64,000 bases of DNA from Roseateles sp. DAIF2 (GCF_015624425.1 NZ_CP049919.1:3162001-3226000), one strand, 5' to 3'. Counted from the stretch's first letter, positions 1 to 8,619 are shown. The notes: generated from the sequence alone by a model not told the origin. Translations and numbers: made by a program.

Positions 1-2
1 TC

Positions 3-422
3 CAGACCCTGGGCCTGCGCCTGATCGCGATGCTGTGGACCGGCTGGTGCTGGCTCGGCCTGGCCCTGCTGCTGTCCGCGGCCTCGGCCTGGTTGCCGCT
101 GGGCCGCGCACCGCTGCATGCCTATGCCCTGGGCTTCCTCGGCACCAGCCTGCTGGCGATGGCCAGCCGCGTCAGCAGCACCCAGGCCGGGCGCAGCGTG
201 GCGGCCGACGATGCGACCTGGGGCCTGTTCTGGGTCCTGCAGCTGGTCGCGCTGGCGCGGATCGGCGCGGCACTGGCACCGACTCTGTTGCTGTCGGCCG
301 CAATCGGCTGGGCCGGCATCGCCCTGGCCTTCCTGCTGCGCCATGGCCGCTGGTGGGGCCTGCCCCGCGCCGGCAGCGGCCGGCCGCCCCTGACCTCCTG
401 CTCGCTCCCGACTCCGACATGA
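3..422 (+). CDS. NnrS family haem-copper membrane protein, C-terminal part (5' end outside window)
   Basis: The reading frame is open from the first bases of the window and ends at the TGA that overlaps the ubiU start codon. About 140 codons are visible. They encode several hydrophobic helices and a motif typical of the C-terminal third of NnrS proteins (LHAYALGFLGTSLLAMASRVS, then a basic GR pair). NnrS proteins are multi-pass membrane proteins linked to nitric-oxide tolerance. The ATG at 30 is internal to the family alignment, so the true start lies upstream. This gene is distinct from the complete nnrS at 7401. The ATGA overlap implies co-transcription with ubiUVT. Confidence 0.75.
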   Translation, partial: QTLGLRLIAMLWTGWCWLGLALLLSAASAWLPLGRAPLHAYALGFLGTSLLAMASRVSSTQAGRSVAADDATWGLFWVLQLVALARIGAALAPTLLLSAAIGWAGIALAFLLRHGRWWGLPRAGSGRPPLTSCSLPTPT

Positions 423-1438
423 ACACAATCCCGATCAAACCCGAGCTGGTCTGCCCGGCCGGCTCGCTGCGCGCCCTGACCCTGGCGATCGACGCCGGCG
501 CCGATGCGGTCTACCTGGGCCTGCGCAATGCCACCAATGCGCGCAACTTCGCCGGCCTGAATTTCGATACGGCCCAGCTGCGTGAGGGCGTCGCCTACGC
601 GCACCGGCGCGGCCGCCAGGTACTGATGGCGCTGAACACCTTTGCTCGCGCCGACGACTGCGAGCCCTGGTACCGCGCGGTCGACGCCGCGGTGGAGCTG
701 GGCGCCGATGCGCTGATCGTCGGCGACATCGCGGTGCTGGCCTATGCGGCGCGCACCCATCCGCAGCTGCGCCTGCATCTGTCGGTGCAGGCCTCGGCCA
801 GCAGTTACGAGGCGATCGCCTTCTACCGCCGCCACTACGGCATCCAGCGCGCGGTGCTGCCGCGCGTGCTGACCCTGTCGCAGGTGGGCCATGTGCTGCG
901 CCACAGCGAGGTCGAGATCGAGGTGTTCGGCTTCGGCAGCCTGTGCGTGATGGTCGAGGGCCGCTGCGCACTGTCATCCTATGTCACCGGCCAGTCGCCC
1001 AACAACGCCGGCGTCTGCTCCCCGCCCTCGGCGGTGCGCTGGCAGGAGGGAGCCGCCGGCGAGGTCGACGCACGCCTGTCCGGCATCCTGATCGACCGTT
1101 ATGCCCCCGACGAGCCGCGCGGCTATCCGACCCTTTGCAAGGGCCGCTTCGAGGTGGGCGGCCGGCGCGACTATGCGATCGAGGAGCCGACCAGCCTGAA
1201 CACCCTGGCCATCCTGCCCGAGCTGACACGACTGGGGGTGCGGGCGATCAAGATCGAGGGCCGCCAGCGCAGCCCCGCCTATGTCGAGCAGGTCACGCGC
1301 GTCTGGCGCCAGGCCATCGACGCTGCTGCTGCCGCTCCGGAGCGCTACCGCGTCGAACCGGCCTGGACCGCCACCCTGGCCCATCTGGCGGAAGGCCAGC
1401 AGCATACGCTGGGCGCCTACGACCGTCCCTGGCGCTGA
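419..1438 (+). CDS. ubiU: Oxygen-independent ubiquinone hydroxylation protein UbiU (peptidase U32 family)
   Basis: This 339-residue protein begins MNTIPIKPELVCPAGSLRA and has the family motif GADAVYLGLRNATNARNFAGLNF. UbiU pairs with UbiV to hydroxylate the ubiquinone ring without O2, using prephenate as oxygen donor and a [4Fe-4S] cluster in each subunit. The four expected cysteines are visible: C-x6-C in the CVMVEGRC segment, one in NNAGVCSP and one in TLCKGRF. The start is the ATG overlapping the upstream nnrS stop; a longer open frame upstream is a shadow of that gene. ubiV follows after 20 bp with a good AAGGAG ribosome site. The setting beside NO and nitrate respiration genes fits anaerobic quinone supply. 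Confidence 0.93.
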   Translation: MNTIPIKPELVCPAGSLRALTLAIDAGADAVYLGLRNATNARNFAGLNFDTAQLREGVAYAHRRGRQVLMALNTFARADDCEPWYRAVDAAVELGADALIVGDIAVLAYAARTHPQLRLHLSVQASASSYEAIAFYRRHYGIQRAVLPRVLTLSQVGHVLRHSEVEIEVFGFGSLCVMVEGRCALSSYVTGQSPNNAGVCSPPSAVRWQEGAAGEVDARLSGILIDRYAPDEPRGYPTLCKGRFEVGGRRDYAIEEPTSLNTLAILPELTRLGVRAIKIEGRQRSPAYVEQVTRVWRQAIDAAAAAPERYRVEPAWTATLAHLAEGQQHTLGAYDRPWR

Positions 1439-1458
1439 AACCCTGGAAGGAGATACCG

Positions 1459-2391
1459 ATGCAGAACAAGGACCGCATCGCACTGAGCATCGGCCCGGTG
1501 CTGTACTACTGGCCACGCGACACCCTGCTGAACTTCTACGCGATGCTGGCCGACTCCGCGGCCGACAGCGTCGTGCTGGGCGAGGTGGTTTGCGAGCGCC
1601 GCCATGAGCTGAAATTCGCCGATTGGCTGGCGCTGGCACGCGACTTGGCCGCCACCGGCAAGGAGGTGGTGCTGGCCACGCAGGCGCTGATCGCCTCGGA
1701 GTCCGACCTGCGGCTGCTGCGCCGCGCGGCCGAGCAGGCCGAGTTCCTGATCGAGGCCGGCGATGCCTCCGCGCTACAGCTGCTGAGCAAGGCCGGCCGG
1801 CCCTTCGTGCTCGGGCCGCACATCAATGTCTACAGCCGCGATGCACTGCGCGAGTACCTGCGCCTGGGCGCCCGGCGCTGGGTGCCGCCGGTCGAGCTGC
1901 CGCTGCCGGCCATACGCCATGTCAACGGGCTCGCCGACGGTGCATCCGAGCCGCTGCTGCCAACCGAGGTGTTTGCCTACGGCCGGCTGCCGCTGGCGTT
2001 CTCGGCGCGCTGCTTCACCGCGCGCCACCACCGCCTGGCCAAGGATCAGTGCGAGTTCCGCTGCCGCGACGACCGCGACGGCCTGCTGCTGAACACCAGC
2101 GATGGCACGCCCTTCCTGGTGCTGAACGGCATCCAGACCCAGTCGGCCGCACAGCAGTGCCTGCTGGGCGAGGAGGAAGCGTTGCGCGGCGCCGGCGTGA
2201 CGCGGCTGCGCCTGTCGCCGTCGTCCACCGGCTTTGAGGAGGTGATCGCGCATTTCGAGGCAGTCTTCAACACGGCCGGCGACCCCGCCGCCGCATTGGG
2301 TAAGCTGCGGGAGTCGGCGCTGCCAGGGGGTCTGGTCGACGGCTTCGCGCGGGCCCAGGCCGGCCTGGCATGGAGCCGTCCCTCATGCTGA
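1459..2391 (+). CDS. ubiV: Oxygen-independent ubiquinone hydroxylation protein UbiV (peptidase U32 family)
   Basis: This 310-residue partner of UbiU starts MQNKDRIALSIGPVLYYWPR after an AAGGAG site at 1446-1451. Residues matching the Fe-S ligands of UbiV are present: one cysteine in GEVVCERRHELK near residue 38 and three in CFTARHHRLAKDQCEFRC in the middle of the protein. Family length is about 300 residues, so it is complete. The stop codon overlaps the ubiT start by 7 bp, which supports a ubiU-ubiV-ubiT operon. Identification rests on motifs and gene order together. Confidence 0.93.
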   Translation: MQNKDRIALSIGPVLYYWPRDTLLNFYAMLADSAADSVVLGEVVCERRHELKFADWLALARDLAATGKEVVLATQALIASESDLRLLRRAAEQAEFLIEAGDASALQLLSKAGRPFVLGPHINVYSRDALREYLRLGARRWVPPVELPLPAIRHVNGLADGASEPLLPTEVFAYGRLPLAFSARCFTARHHRLAKDQCEFRCRDDRDGLLLNTSDGTPFLVLNGIQTQSAAQQCLLGEEEALRGAGVTRLRLSPSSTGFEEVIAHFEAVFNTAGDPAAALGKLRESALPGGLVDGFARAQAGLAWSRPSC

Positions 2392-2828
2392 GCCACCTGC
2401 CCCGCCATCCCGCCGAACTGGCGCAGCGCCTGCGCCCGCTGGTGCGACGCCTGCCGATGCAGCCGCCCGCGCTGGCCCTGGCCCTGCTGCTGAACCGCCT
2501 GCTGCTGCCGCGTCTGCCGGCGGATGCACGCGCGCAGCTGGCGCGGCGCGCGGTGCGGGTCGATGTCGAAGACCTCGGCCTGTCGCTGCGGCTGCTGCTC
2601 GGGGACCATGGTTTCCGACCAGCGCCTGGCGGCATGCCCGACGCGCTGCGCATCGCCGCCGCCTCGCCCGACTACTGGCGGCTGCTCAGCGGTCGCGACG
2701 ACGCCGACCGTCTGTTCTTCGAGCGCGCGCTGGTGATGGAGGGCGATACCGAGCTGGGCCTGGTGCTGAAGAACACGCTGGATGCGATCGGGCCCTTGTG
2801 GGTGATGCCGAGCCGAGGCGCCGCCTGA
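2385..2828 (+). CDS. ubiT: UbiT, SCP2-domain lipid-binding accessory factor of anaerobic ubiquinone synthesis
   Basis: The protein is 147 residues from the ATG at 2385, or 152 from an in-frame ATG at 2370; the later one overlaps the ubiV stop in the usual operon style. It is a single SCP2 sterol-carrier domain, recognisable from the segment DVEDLGLSLRLLLGDHGF and the end FFERALVMEGDTELGLVLKNTLDAI. UbiT binds ubiquinone intermediates and is needed only for the O2-independent route. Its position directly after ubiUV is the conserved arrangement. No further gene follows for about 100 bp; the next feature is a promoter region. Confidence 0.88.
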   Translation: MLSHLPRHPAELAQRLRPLVRRLPMQPPALALALLLNRLLLPRLPADARAQLARRAVRVDVEDLGLSLRLLLGDHGFRPAPGGMPDALRIAAASPDYWRLLSGRDDADRLFFERALVMEGDTELGLVLKNTLDAIGPLWVMPSRGAA

Positions 2829-2844
2829 TCTTTTCTCCGCGCCC

Positions 2845-2858
2845 TTGCGCTGGATCAA
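2845..2858 (+). promoter_or_regulatory. Putative FNR/Dnr-type box upstream of the NO reductase operon
   Basis: The sequence TTGCGCTGGATCAA matches the FNR/Anr/Dnr pattern TTGAT-N4-ATCAA with a perfect right half and three of five bases in the left half. Its centre is at 2851.5. Class II activation at -41.5 would put the transcription start near 2893. Three similar TTGCG-type boxes stand before other anaerobic genes in the window, which supports it. The activator gene itself is not visible. Confidence 0.6.
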
Positions 2859-2884
2859 GGTCGGCCGGTTCGCCGCTTTTCTTT

Positions 2885-2907
2885 AAGCTGCACAATAAAT
2901 GCACCTT
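2885..2907 (+). promoter_or_regulatory. Putative NsrR operator
   Basis: A 23-bp dyad runs from AAGCTGCACAA through one central base to AAATGCACCTT. It resembles the NsrR operator pattern AAGATGCATTT-N-AAATGCATCTT, with the AAG-TGCA and TGCA-CTT blocks kept. It overlaps the transcription start predicted from the FNR-type box 27 bp upstream, so bound NsrR would block transcription until NO damages its Fe-S cluster. nsrR lies in the downstream operon, implying autoregulation. Confidence 0.65.
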
Positions 2908-2931
2908 AAAACAAGCCCGGAGTCCTCAGCC

Positions 2932-3213
2932 ATGTCCCAGACCCAGAACGGCACCGTCATCGATGTCCGCATGATCGCGCCGCGCGAGCGCCACGCGCTG
3001 ATCTTCGCCACCTTTGCCGGCCTGCTGCCGGGCCAGGCGCTGCAGCTGGTCAACGACCATGACCCGCGCCCGCTGTACTACCAACTGCAGGCCGAGCAGC
3101 CCGGCGGCTTCGACTGGCAGTACCTGGAGAACGGCCCCGAGATCTGGGCGGTCGCGATCACCAAGCGCGCCGCCGGCGGCTGCTGCGGTTCCTGCGGCGG
3201 CGGCCAGCACTGA
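2932..3213 (+). CDS. DUF2249 domain protein of the NO/denitrification operon
   Basis: This is a small cytoplasmic protein of 93 residues (MSQTQNGTVIDVRMIAPRERH). It has the DUF2249 core: a short helix-sheet fold with LLPGQALQLVNDHDPRPLYYQL. The end is cysteine-rich (CCGSCGGG plus His), which could bind a metal; that is inference. DUF2249 proteins recur next to NO reductase and nnrS genes, but their biochemical role is not settled. It is the first gene after the FNR-type box and NsrR operator. norZ follows after 39 bp. An in-frame ATG at 2899 lies inside the operator and is unlikely to be used. Confidence 0.85.
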   Translation: MSQTQNGTVIDVRMIAPRERHALIFATFAGLLPGQALQLVNDHDPRPLYYQLQAEQPGGFDWQYLENGPEIWAVAITKRAAGGCCGSCGGGQH

Positions 3214-3252
3214 ACACCGCCCTCACCCGACCCCTTTGTGCAGGAATCCATC

Positions 3253-5514
3253 ATGAACACCCAAGGCAGACTCTGGCGCTGGCTGGCGCTGGTCTTCGTG
3301 TTGTCATTCGGTGCCCTCGGCTATCTGGGCTGGCAGATCCACCTGGCCGCCCCGCCGATCCCGACCCAGGTCGTCGCCAGCGACGGCCGGGTCCTGTTCA
3401 GCGGCGAGCAGATCCAGCAGGGCCAGCGCGCCTGGCTGGCCAGCGGCGGCCAGCAGCTCGGCAGCGTCTGGGGCCACGGCAGCTATGTGGCGCCCGACTG
3501 GTCGGCCGACTGGCTGCACCGCGAGGCCGAGGCGCTGCGGGGCATCCGCTCGCGCCAGTACCAGGGCGGAGCGCCGCTGGACGAGGCCGATCGCGGCGCC
3601 GTGCTGGCCGCGCTACGCCAGGAGATGCGGCGCAACACCCATGACGAGATGGACGGCCGCGTCACCGTCTCGGTCGAGCGCGCCGAGGCGATCCGCGCGG
3701 TGGCCGCCCATTACGAGGCGCTGTTCGGCAACGCGGGCGAGCTCGCCGCGCTGCGCGAGCAGTACGCGATGCATGACGATGCCCTGCCGAGCGCCGAGGA
3801 CCGCCGCGCCCTGGCCGCGTTCTTCTTCTGGAGCGCCTGGGCCGCAACGACCGACCGCCCCGGCGAAACCGATCTGTCCTACACCAGCAACTGGCCGCAT
3901 GAGCCGCTGGTCGGCAACACCCTGACCGGCTCCGCCGCGATCTGGAGCATGGTCAGCATCGTGCTGCTGCTGGCCGGCATCGCCGCGATGCTGTGGCTGC
4001 ACGGCAGCGCCCGGCACGAGCCCGAAGCGCTGCCGCCGAACGAGGATCCGCTCAAGGGTGTCGTCGCGACGCCCTCGATGAAGGCCACGCGCAAGTACTT
4101 CTTCGTCGTGATCGCGCTGATGCTGCTGCAGATCGCGATGGGCGTGATCACCGCGCATTACGCGGTCGAGGGACAGGCCTTCTTCGGCCTGCCGCTGGCG
4201 GAGCTGCTGCCCTATGTGGTGAGCCGCACCGTGCACACCCAGGTCGGCATCTTCTGGATCGCCACCGCCTGGCTGGCTACCGGCCTATACATCGCGCCGC
4301 TGCTGTCGGGCCGCGAGCCGAAGTGGCAGAAGCTGGGCGTGGACCTGCTGTTCTGGGCCCTGGTCTTCGTCGTGCTCGGCTCCACCGTGACCGGATGGCT
4401 CGGCACCCTGCAGCGCCGCGGCATGGACTTCAGCTTCTGGCTCGGCAACCAGGGCCTGGAGTTCACCAGCATGGGCCGTGTCTGGCAGCTGCTGCTGTTC
4501 GCCGGCCTGCTGTTCTGGGTGCTGCTGCTGGGCCGCGCGCTGTGGCCCGCGCTGAAGAAGCCCTCGGAGACGCGCGGCCTGATCGCGATGGTGTTCCTCT
4601 CGGCCAGCTGCATCGGCGGCTTCTACGCCAGCTCGCTGACCTGGGGCCAGCACACCCACTACTCGATGATCGAGTACTGGCGCTGGTGGCTGGTGCACCT
4701 GTGGGTGGAGGGCTTCTTCGAGGTCTTCGCCACCGCGGTGGTCGCCTTGATCTTCACCCGCCTGGGCCTGGTGCGCGCCAGCAGCGCCAATCGGGCGATC
4801 GTGGCCGAGACCATCGTGTTCCTGTTCGGCGGCATCCTGGGCACCCTGCACCACCTCTACTTCACCGGCACGCCCACCTCGGTGATCGCGGTCGGCGCGG
4901 TGTTCTCGGCGCTGGAGGTCGTGCCCCTGACCCTGATCGGGCTGGAGGCGATCCAGACCTGGCGCCGCTCGCACAGCCGGCCCTGGCTGGCGGCCTACCG
5001 CTGGCCCATCCTCTGCTTCGTCGCGGTGGGCTTCTGGAACACCGTCGGCGCCGGCCTGCTGGGCTTCGCGATCAACCCGCCCGCCTCGCTGTACTACGTG
5101 CAGGGCCTCAACATGACGCCGGCCCATGGCCATGCGGCGCTGTTCGGCGTCTACGGCATGCTGGGCATCGGCCTGATGCTGTTCTGCCTGCGCGGCCTGT
5201 ACGAGCGCCATGCCGACCGCCTGCTGGCTCCGGCCTTCTGGGGCATGAACCTCGGGCTGGCGATGATGGTCTTCCTGTCCCTGCTGCCGGCCGGCATCTA
5301 CCAGGCCTGGGCCAGCGTCAGCCGCGGCCTCTGGTATGCCCGTTCGCCCGAGATCGTGCATTCAGGCGTGATGGAGGCCCTGGTCTGGCTACGTGTGCCG
5401 GGCGACCTGCTGTTCGCCGCCGGCGCGGTACTGCTGGCCGTCTATGCGCTGAAGCTGCTGCCCGGGCGGCCCGCCAAGCCGGTGCTGGGCCGCGGCGCGG
5501 CGCAAGGGGGCTGA
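3253..5514 (+). CDS. norZ: Quinol-dependent nitric oxide reductase (qNOR)
   Basis: This 753-residue membrane enzyme reduces 2 NO to N2O with quinol electrons at the cytoplasmic membrane. It has the qNOR layout: an N-terminal helix, a periplasmic domain of about 190 residues replacing NorC, then a haem-copper-oxidase-like helix bundle. Likely haem and FeB ligands are H328 (VHTQVGIFW), H482 (HLWVEGFFEVF), H533/H534 (TLHHLYFTG) and H625/H627 (AHGHAALFG). The ATG at 3253 has an AGGAA site 6 bp upstream and is preferred over the ATG at 3238. No norC is nearby. nsrR follows after 12 bp. The gene is intact, so it can detoxify NO or finish a truncated denitrification chain. Confidence 0.93.
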   Translation: MNTQGRLWRWLALVFVLSFGALGYLGWQIHLAAPPIPTQVVASDGRVLFSGEQIQQGQRAWLASGGQQLGSVWGHGSYVAPDWSADWLHREAEALRGIRSRQYQGGAPLDEADRGAVLAALRQEMRRNTHDEMDGRVTVSVERAEAIRAVAAHYEALFGNAGELAALREQYAMHDDALPSAEDRRALAAFFFWSAWAATTDRPGETDLSYTSNWPHEPLVGNTLTGSAAIWSMVSIVLLLAGIAAMLWLHGSARHEPEALPPNEDPLKGVVATPSMKATRKYFFVVIALMLLQIAMGVITAHYAVEGQAFFGLPLAELLPYVVSRTVHTQVGIFWIATAWLATGLYIAPLLSGREPKWQKLGVDLLFWALVFVVLGSTVTGWLGTLQRRGMDFSFWLGNQGLEFTSMGRVWQLLLFAGLLFWVLLLGRALWPALKKPSETRGLIAMVFLSASCIGGFYASSLTWGQHTHYSMIEYWRWWLVHLWVEGFFEVFATAVVALIFTRLGLVRASSANRAIVAETIVFLFGGILGTLHHLYFTGTPTSVIAVGAVFSALEVVPLTLIGLEAIQTWRRSHSRPWLAAYRWPILCFVAVGFWNTVGAGLLGFAINPPASLYYVQGLNMTPAHGHAALFGVYGMLGIGLMLFCLRGLYERHADRLLAPAFWGMNLGLAMMVFLSLLPAGIYQAWASVSRGLWYARSPEIVHSGVMEALVWLRVPGDLLFAAGAVLLAVYALKLLPGRPAKPVLGRGAAQGG

Positions 5515-5526
5515 TAGGCTCGAACC

Positions 5527-5970
5527 ATGAAACTCACCAGCTTCACCGACTACAGCCTGCGCGTGCTGATCTACCTGGCGGCGCGCCCCGGCAGCCGCGC
5601 CACCATCGGCGAGATCGCGGCGGCCTTCGAGATCTCGGAGCACCACCTGACCAAGGTCGTGCATTTCCTCGGCAAGAGCGGCTGGCTCAGCAATGTACGT
5701 GGCAAGGGCGGCGGCATGGAGCTGGCACTCGAGCCCGAGCAGATCGGCGTCGGCGCCGTGGTGCGCGAGACCGAGGGCGAGGCCCGGCCGGCCGAATGCT
5801 TCGGCGAGGAAGGCGGGCAATGCGCGATCACGCCGGCCTGCCAGCTGCGCGGCGTGCTGGCCGAAGCGGTGGCGGCCTTCTACGCGGTGCTGGACCGCTA
5901 CACCCTGGCCGACCTGGTGCGAAACCGCCAGGCGGTAGCCAAGCTGCTGTTCTTCGAGAGGCGTGCATGA
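5527..5970 (+). CDS. nsrR: NO-sensing Rrf2-family repressor NsrR
   Basis: This 147-residue Rrf2 regulator starts MKLTSFTDYSLRVLIYLA. The winged-helix segment is at about 25-65 (ISEHHLTKVVHFLGKSGWLSN). Three cluster cysteines are C91, C99 and C105 (C-x7-C-x5-C, ending CAITPAC), and D8 corresponds to the aspartate cluster ligand known from structurally studied NsrR. NO disrupts the Fe-S cluster and releases DNA. It sits inside the operon it probably represses, downstream of the operator at 2885. The spacing between the first two cysteines is longer than in E. coli NsrR. Its stop overlaps the next gene by 3 bp. Confidence 0.92.
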   Translation: MKLTSFTDYSLRVLIYLAARPGSRATIGEIAAAFEISEHHLTKVVHFLGKSGWLSNVRGKGGGMELALEPEQIGVGAVVRETEGEARPAECFGEEGGQCAITPACQLRGVLAEAVAAFYAVLDRYTLADLVRNRQAVAKLLFFERRA

Positions 5971-6308
5971 GCACCCATCCTGAGCCCCCCTTCCCCTACG
6001 ACGGCCCCGAGGCGCTGCGCGAACCCGTGCTCGCGGCGCTGCGGCGCGTGGTCGATCCCGAGGTCGCAATGAGCATCGTCGACGTCGGCCTGGTCTACGG
6101 CGTCACGATCGCCGACCAGCAGGCCCGCATTCGCCTGACGATGACCTCGCCGGCCTGCCCGGTGGCCGACGTGATCCTGGACGAGGTCGAGGCCGAACTG
6201 GACCGCGTGCTGCCGCAAGGCATCGCGCTCGACACGCAGCTGGTCTGGGAGCCGCCCTGGAGCCCCGAGCGCATGAGCGAGCGGGCGCGCCGCTTCATGG
6301 GCTGGTAG
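5967..6308 (+). CDS. MIP18/DUF59 family Fe-S assembly-type protein
   Basis: The protein has 113 residues and a DUF59/MIP18 domain in PaaD/SufT style: VVDPEVAMSIVDVGLVYGV followed by LTMTSPACPVADVILDEV. Such proteins help deliver or repair Fe-S clusters. The conserved cysteine in TSPACP is present. The start ATG overlaps the nsrR stop (ATGA). Its place in an NO-induced operon suggests repair of clusters damaged by NO; this is inference from context. The C-terminal sequence WEPPWSPERMSERARRFMGW is typical of this subgroup. Confidence 0.85.
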   Translation: MSTHPEPPFPYDGPEALREPVLAALRRVVDPEVAMSIVDVGLVYGVTIADQQARIRLTMTSPACPVADVILDEVEAELDRVLPQGIALDTQLVWEPPWSPERMSERARRFMGW

Positions 6309-6318
6309 GAAGCAAACA

Positions 6319-7401
6319 ATGCGCAGCGCCATGCACCGGCCACGCCGCCCGCGGTTCTTCCCGCTGCTGCCGCCCCTGATCCTGCTGGCCCTGCTGGCCG
6401 GCAGCATCGGCGGGTTGGCACGGCTGGGCCTGCAGGTCGCCGATGCCGGGAGCCCCTGGGTCGGCAGCGCGGCCGCGCAGCATGGCGCGCTGATGATCAG
6501 CGCGTTCCTGGGCAGCGTGATCGCGCTGGAGCGGGCGGTGGCGCTGAAGCAGGGCTGGACCTTCGCCGCGCCTTTGCTGGCGGGCGCCGGCGGGCTGGCG
6601 CTGCTGGCCGGTCGGGCCGCGCTCGGCGCCTGGCTGGGGGTGGCAGCGGCCGGGCTGTTCGTCGGCGTCAACGCCCTGGTGCTGCGCCGGCAGCTGCTGC
6701 CGCACACCCTGCTGCTGATGGCCGGCGCGCTGTGCTGGCTGCTGGGCAACCTCGCCTTCGCACTGCGCCTGGCCGGCTTCGACCCCCTGCCCTGGTGGTT
6801 CGCGCTGCTGGTGCTGACGATCGCCGCCGAACGGCTGGAGATGACCCGGCTGATGCGCCGCCGCCCCGCGGCCGAGTGGTCGCTGTATGCGGTGCTGGCC
6901 CTGCTGCTGGGCGGCGCCGCCCTGTCCCCGGTGCTGTACGGCGCGGCACTCACGCTGCTGGCCGCCTGGCTGCTGCGCCACGACATCGCGCGCCGCACCG
7001 TGCATGCCGAAGGCCTGAGCCGCTACATGGCGGTCTGCCTGCTCGGCGGCTACGGCTGGCTGGCGGTGGCCGGCCTGGCCTGGGTGGCCACCACGCTGGG
7101 ATGGCCGGCACGTGACGCCGCGCTGCACGGGCTGGGCCTGGGCTTCGTGTTCAGCATGGTGATGGGCCATGCGCCGGTGATCCTGCCGGCCGTCGCCGGC
7201 ATCAAGCTGCTCTACGGCCCCTGGTTCTACGCACCGCTGGCCCTGCTGCACGCCTCGCTGCTGCTGCGCCTGGGCGCCGGCCCGGCCGAGCCTGAACTGC
7301 GCGCGCTGGGCGCCGCCTTGAACGCCGCCGCGCTGGCCCTGTTCGCACTGACCCTGATCGCGGCCGCCCTGCTGTGGCGCGCCCGCAAGGAGAATCGTTG
7401 A
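6319..7401 (+). CDS. Multi-pass membrane protein, distantly NnrS-like
   Basis: This is a 360-residue, very hydrophobic protein with about ten predicted membrane helices. The segment HGLGLGFVFSMVMGHAPVILPAVAG resembles the conserved end of NnrS (LHALALGFLGSM) and holds conserved histidines. It begins 10 bp after the MIP18 gene and its stop overlaps the nnrS start (TGATG). The family usually travels with nnrS in NO-tolerance operons but its activity is unknown to me. An alternative name is simply a conserved hypothetical integral membrane protein. Confidence 0.7.
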   Translation: MRSAMHRPRRPRFFPLLPPLILLALLAGSIGGLARLGLQVADAGSPWVGSAAAQHGALMISAFLGSVIALERAVALKQGWTFAAPLLAGAGGLALLAGRAALGAWLGVAAAGLFVGVNALVLRRQLLPHTLLLMAGALCWLLGNLAFALRLAGFDPLPWWFALLVLTIAAERLEMTRLMRRRPAAEWSLYAVLALLLGGAALSPVLYGAALTLLAAWLLRHDIARRTVHAEGLSRYMAVCLLGGYGWLAVAGLAWVATTLGWPARDAALHGLGLGFVFSMVMGHAPVILPAVAGIKLLYGPWFYAPLALLHASLLLRLGAGPAEPELRALGAALNAAALALFALTLIAAALLWRARKENR

Positions 7402-8600
7402 TGTCCGCCTTCATCCGTCTCGAGGAGCCCCTGCGGCGCCCGGCCGGCCCGCCGCGCTTTGCGTTGTGGCAGCTGGGATTCCGACCCTTCTACCTGCTGG
7501 CCAGCGGCTTCGCGGCGCTGTCGGTCGCGCTGTGGGCGCTGCAGTTCGCCGGCCTGCTGGGCCATCGCCCCTATCTAGCCGGGCCGCTGTGGCATGCGCA
7601 CGAGATGCTGTTCGGCTTCACCTTGGCCGTGGTGGTCGGCTTCCTGTTCACCGCGGGCCGCAACTGGACCAACCAACCCACGCCCACCGGCGTGCCGCTG
7701 ATGATGCTGGCCGCGCTCTGGCTGGCCGGGCGGCTGCTGGTGCTGACGCCCTGGGGCCTCGCGGCCGCCCTCGTCAACGTGGCCTTCCCGCTGGCCGCCG
7801 CGCTGGGCCTGGCCATCCCCTTCTACAAGGCGCGCAACCGGCGCAACTACTTCTTCGTCGCGCTGCTGCTGGGGCTGGCGTCGGCGCAGGCCTTGCTGCA
7901 TCTGGGCTGGCTGGGCCTGCTGGCGCTGCCGCCCTGGTTCGGTGTGCAGCCGGCGCTGGACCTGGTGCTCTTTATCCTGGCGGTGATGGGCGGCCGCGTG
8001 ATCCCGATGTTCACCAACAATGGCGCACCGGGCGCCAACGCGACGCGCCGGCCGCGACTCGAACAGCTGTCGCTGGGTGCGCTGCTGACCTTGCTGGCGG
8101 CCGACCTGGGTGGCCTCGCCGGCCTGCCGCTGGCCCTGCTGTGCGCACTGGCCGCGACCCTGCACCTGCTGCGCTGGCTGCTCTGGCAGCCGCAGCGGAC
8201 CTGGCGCGTGCCGCTGCTGTGGGTGCTGCACATCGCCTATGCCTGGCTGCCGCTGCACCTGGCCCTGCGCGGCCTGGCCGCGCTGGATCTGGTGCCCGCC
8301 TCGCTGGCGACCCATGCCCTGACCCTCGGCGCGGTCGGCGGCCTGATCATCGGCATGATGACGCGCACCGCCCGCGGCCACACCGGCCGGCCGTTGCGTG
8401 CCAGCCGGCTGGACGTCACCTGCTACCTGCTGGTGCTGGCCGCCGCGTCGCTGCGCGTGCTGCTGCCGCTCGCCGCTCCAGCCCTGCTGATGCCGGCGGT
8501 GCTGGGCTCTGCCCTGCTCTGGTCTGCCGGCTTCGGGCTCTATGCGGTCGGCTACTGGCCGGTGCTGAGCCGGGCGCGGCTGGATGGACGACCGGGCTGA
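7401..8600 (+). CDS. nnrS: NnrS family protein
   Basis: This 399-residue integral membrane protein has about twelve helices. Family motifs are FRPFYLLASGFAALS, WHAHEMLFGFTLAVVVGFLFTAGRNWT, MGGRVIPMFTNNGAPG and LTLGAVGGLIIGMMTRTARGHTGR. NnrS is a haem- and copper-containing protein that protects against metabolic effects of NO. The start at 7401 has an AAGGAG site 8 bp upstream and overlaps the preceding stop by one base. It ends the operon that begins at 2932. The next gene is convergent, 20 bp away. Confidence 0.93.
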   Translation: MSAFIRLEEPLRRPAGPPRFALWQLGFRPFYLLASGFAALSVALWALQFAGLLGHRPYLAGPLWHAHEMLFGFTLAVVVGFLFTAGRNWTNQPTPTGVPLMMLAALWLAGRLLVLTPWGLAAALVNVAFPLAAALGLAIPFYKARNRRNYFFVALLLGLASAQALLHLGWLGLLALPPWFGVQPALDLVLFILAVMGGRVIPMFTNNGAPGANATRRPRLEQLSLGALLTLLAADLGGLAGLPLALLCALAATLHLLRWLLWQPQRTWRVPLLWVLHIAYAWLPLHLALRGLAALDLVPASLATHALTLGAVGGLIIGMMTRTARGHTGRPLRASRLDVTCYLLVLAAASLRVLLPLAAPALLMPAVLGSALLWSAGFGLYAVGYWPVLSRARLDGRPG

Positions 8601-8619
8601 GCCCCTCCGGTCCGCCCGC

